Shown here: positions 62,940 to 64,000 of the stretch, one piece after another
Layout: every line of letters starts with the position of its first letter
How positions within the stretch are numbered: position 1 is the stretch's first letter
Assembly: GCA_963522035.1 (NCBI GenBank)
Contig: CAUQYP010000005.1
Coordinates: 1 to 64,000 of the forward strand
Source: Noviherbaspirillum_A sp963522035
Lineage (GTDB): Bacteria; Pseudomonadota; Gammaproteobacteria; Burkholderiales; Burkholderiaceae_D
Direction: 5' to 3'
Length of the DNA stretch: 64,000 nt
Program-made: the position numbers and the translations under genes
Notes under the pieces: model-generated
Told to the model about the DNA's origin: nothing
Seen by the model: the letters and a program-made list of their open reading frames with translations, nothing else
The model's database searches: none

Positions 62940-64000
62940 GTGGGACTCTTCGGGCTTTTCGGAAAAAAAGATGCGCACCTCCCGTCTGGCGACAAGCAGG
63001 CGCCGCGTTCCCGCGCGCCCGCAGGCACGGCGCCCGACACCGAACAGCAACGCCAGCGCACCGACCGCGCCACCGACACTGCCAGGAAGATCGACGCCAT
63101 CGAGTCCGAGATGTCGTCTGAATTCGTCCCCACCCACCTGCTTACAGCCAACAGCCAGGCTGCTCCCGACACCAGCCAGCCCCAAGCCGCCCTGCCCGAC
63201 CTGGCCAATTCCACCGACATGCTGCTCGGCGTCGACCTGCGCGGCCCCGGCCTTGAACTGAATGCATCGCAGGCCGCGCCGGTGCTGGAGGAAGCCGCCA
63301 TCCTGTTCGCCAACGAGCAGGATGCGGTGGCAGAGCAGATGCTGCGGATGGCGATTGCCGACAACGCCGAGGCGGGCACGGACGCCTGGCTGATGCTGTT
63401 CGACCTGTACCAGGCAACCGCCCGGCAAACCGAATTCGAACATCTTTCTATCGATTACGCCCAACGTTTCGAAACCTCGCCGCCCGCATGGCGCAAGTCT
63501 GTAACCGCGCTGCCTGGCGGGCGCACGCTGCCGTCGGTGGCCTTTGCCGGCAAGCTCGACGCCGGCATCATCAAGCTGGTGGAGCGGGTGCAGAAGATCG
63601 CCGACGAGCACCAGGCGCTGCGCCTCGAATTTGGGCGCGTGACCGAGGTTGCGCCGGTAGGCTGCGGCCTCCTGCTGCGCATGCTGAAGAAACTGCAGAA
63701 CCATGATGTGTCGGTGACCGGCGCCAACGAACTCGCGGCCCGCATCCGTGCCATTATCGAACTTGGCCGCCGCGACGAGACCGAGGCGCCATGGCTGCTG
63801 CTGCTGGAAATACTGCGACTGCAGAACCGCGAACATGACTTCGAGGAAACCAGCATCGATTACTGCATCACCTTCGAAGTGTCGCCGCCGCCTTTCGTGC
63901 CACCGGTGCATCGCAGCGGCCAGCAGCAGGAAGAGCCGGAAGATGGCGCCGGCGGCAGTGTGTTCCTGATGCCGGTCGTTGTCGACAATCGCACAGACCA
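62940..64000 (+). CDS. STAS-like domain protein with two flanking 36-residue repeats (3' end outside window)
   Basis: One frame stays open for 353 codons from a GTG (MGLFGLFGKKDAHLPSGDK) to the window edge, so the gene is 3'-incomplete. Residues 10-100 are polar and probably disordered. Residues 149-184 and 284-319 are two copies of a 36-residue repeat of form W-L-x-L-L ... F-E-x-x-S-I-D-Y-x-x-x-F-E-x-S-P-P. The segment between them (about 190-280) resembles a STAS domain (LRLEFGRVTEVAPVGCGLLL). A STAS protein next to an Rsb module is a plausible output partner. No recognisable name. Ribosome-binding site is weak, so the start is less sure. Confidence 0.75.
   Translation, partial: MGLFGLFGKKDAHLPSGDKQAPRSRAPAGTAPDTEQQRQRTDRATDTARKIDAIESEMSSEFVPTHLLTANSQAAPDTSQPQAALPDLANSTDMLLGVDLRGPGLELNASQAAPVLEEAAILFANEQDAVAEQMLRMAIADNAEAGTDAWLMLFDLYQATARQTEFEHLSIDYAQRFETSPPAWRKSVTALPGGRTLPSVAFAGKLDAGIIKLVERVQKIADEHQALRLEFGRVTEVAPVGCGLLLRMLKKLQNHDVSVTGANELAARIRAIIELGRRDETEAPWLLLLEILRLQNREHDFEETSIDYCITFEVSPPPFVPPVHRSGQQQEEPEDGAGGSVFLMPVVVDNRTD

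Overview
The window is GC-rich chromosomal DNA from a betaproteobacterium. The order Burkholderiales, and most likely the family Oxalobacteraceae (Herbaspirillum, Noviherbaspirillum and Massilia relatives), fits best. The basis is the gene order (tRNA-tuf-secE-nusG-rpoBC, then str-S10-spc-alpha), system II cytochrome c maturation (ResB plus a CcsA/ResC-type protein) and the protein sequences. The genus is inference. Most of the window is the core transcription and translation locus. Accessory material lies at the two ends.

Layout. Positions 1-442 hold no gene but contain a large imperfect inverted repeat and short CAACTG-type repeats. Positions 443-6291 (minus strand) carry cytochrome c4, resB, ccsB, msrP and msrQ, for periplasmic redox and cytochrome functions. 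Positions 6445-9500 (plus) carry engB, hemB and corA. Positions 9543-14185 (minus) carry a NodIJ-type ABC exporter, cutA, dsbD and a 1-Cys peroxiredoxin. Positions 14242-33708 (minus) form one very long ribosomal superoperon from rpsL to rplQ (str, S10, spc and alpha gene sets, including tuf copy 1, secY, infA and rpoA), with a strong promoter upstream of rpsL and a terminator after rplQ. Positions 33811-35565 (plus) hold a phosphoethanolamine-transferase-like gene wedged between the two big minus-strand units. Positions 35611-49787 (minus) hold the second unit: tRNA-Tyr, tRNA-Gly, tRNA-Thr, tuf copy 2, tRNA-Trp, secE, nusG, rplK, rplA, rplJ, rplL, rpoB and rpoC, also with a near-consensus promoter.

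Positions 49992-56537 are mixed housekeeping: kefF-kefC, a DHA2-family exporter, a DUF2905 membrane protein, a MidA-like methyltransferase, and a PTR1/FolM-type pteridine reductase beside folB. Positions 56714-64000 (plus) are the most interesting part. An RsbR-RsbS-RsbT stressosome-type module has its own sigma70-like promoter. It is followed without real gaps by a fused RsbW-like ATPase/PP2C phosphatase, a fused RsbT-like-ATPase/histidine kinase/receiver protein, a receiver-kinase-receiver hybrid, and a STAS-domain protein flanked by two 36-residue repeats that runs off the window edge. No sigma factor or anti-anti-sigma RsbV/RsbW/RsbU set is present, so the output is probably phosphorelay-based or through the STAS protein.

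Regulatory DNA is unusually readable. Five good sigma70-like promoters are visible (tRNA-tuf, rpsL, rplC, prx, rsbR). A GC-rich hairpin sits in most of the longer spacers of the ribosomal and rpoBC units. In the rpsJ-rplC spacer a perfect -10 box abuts a terminator-like hairpin so that a transcript started there would lack the hairpin's first arm. All functions are assigned by reading motifs; no database search was run.
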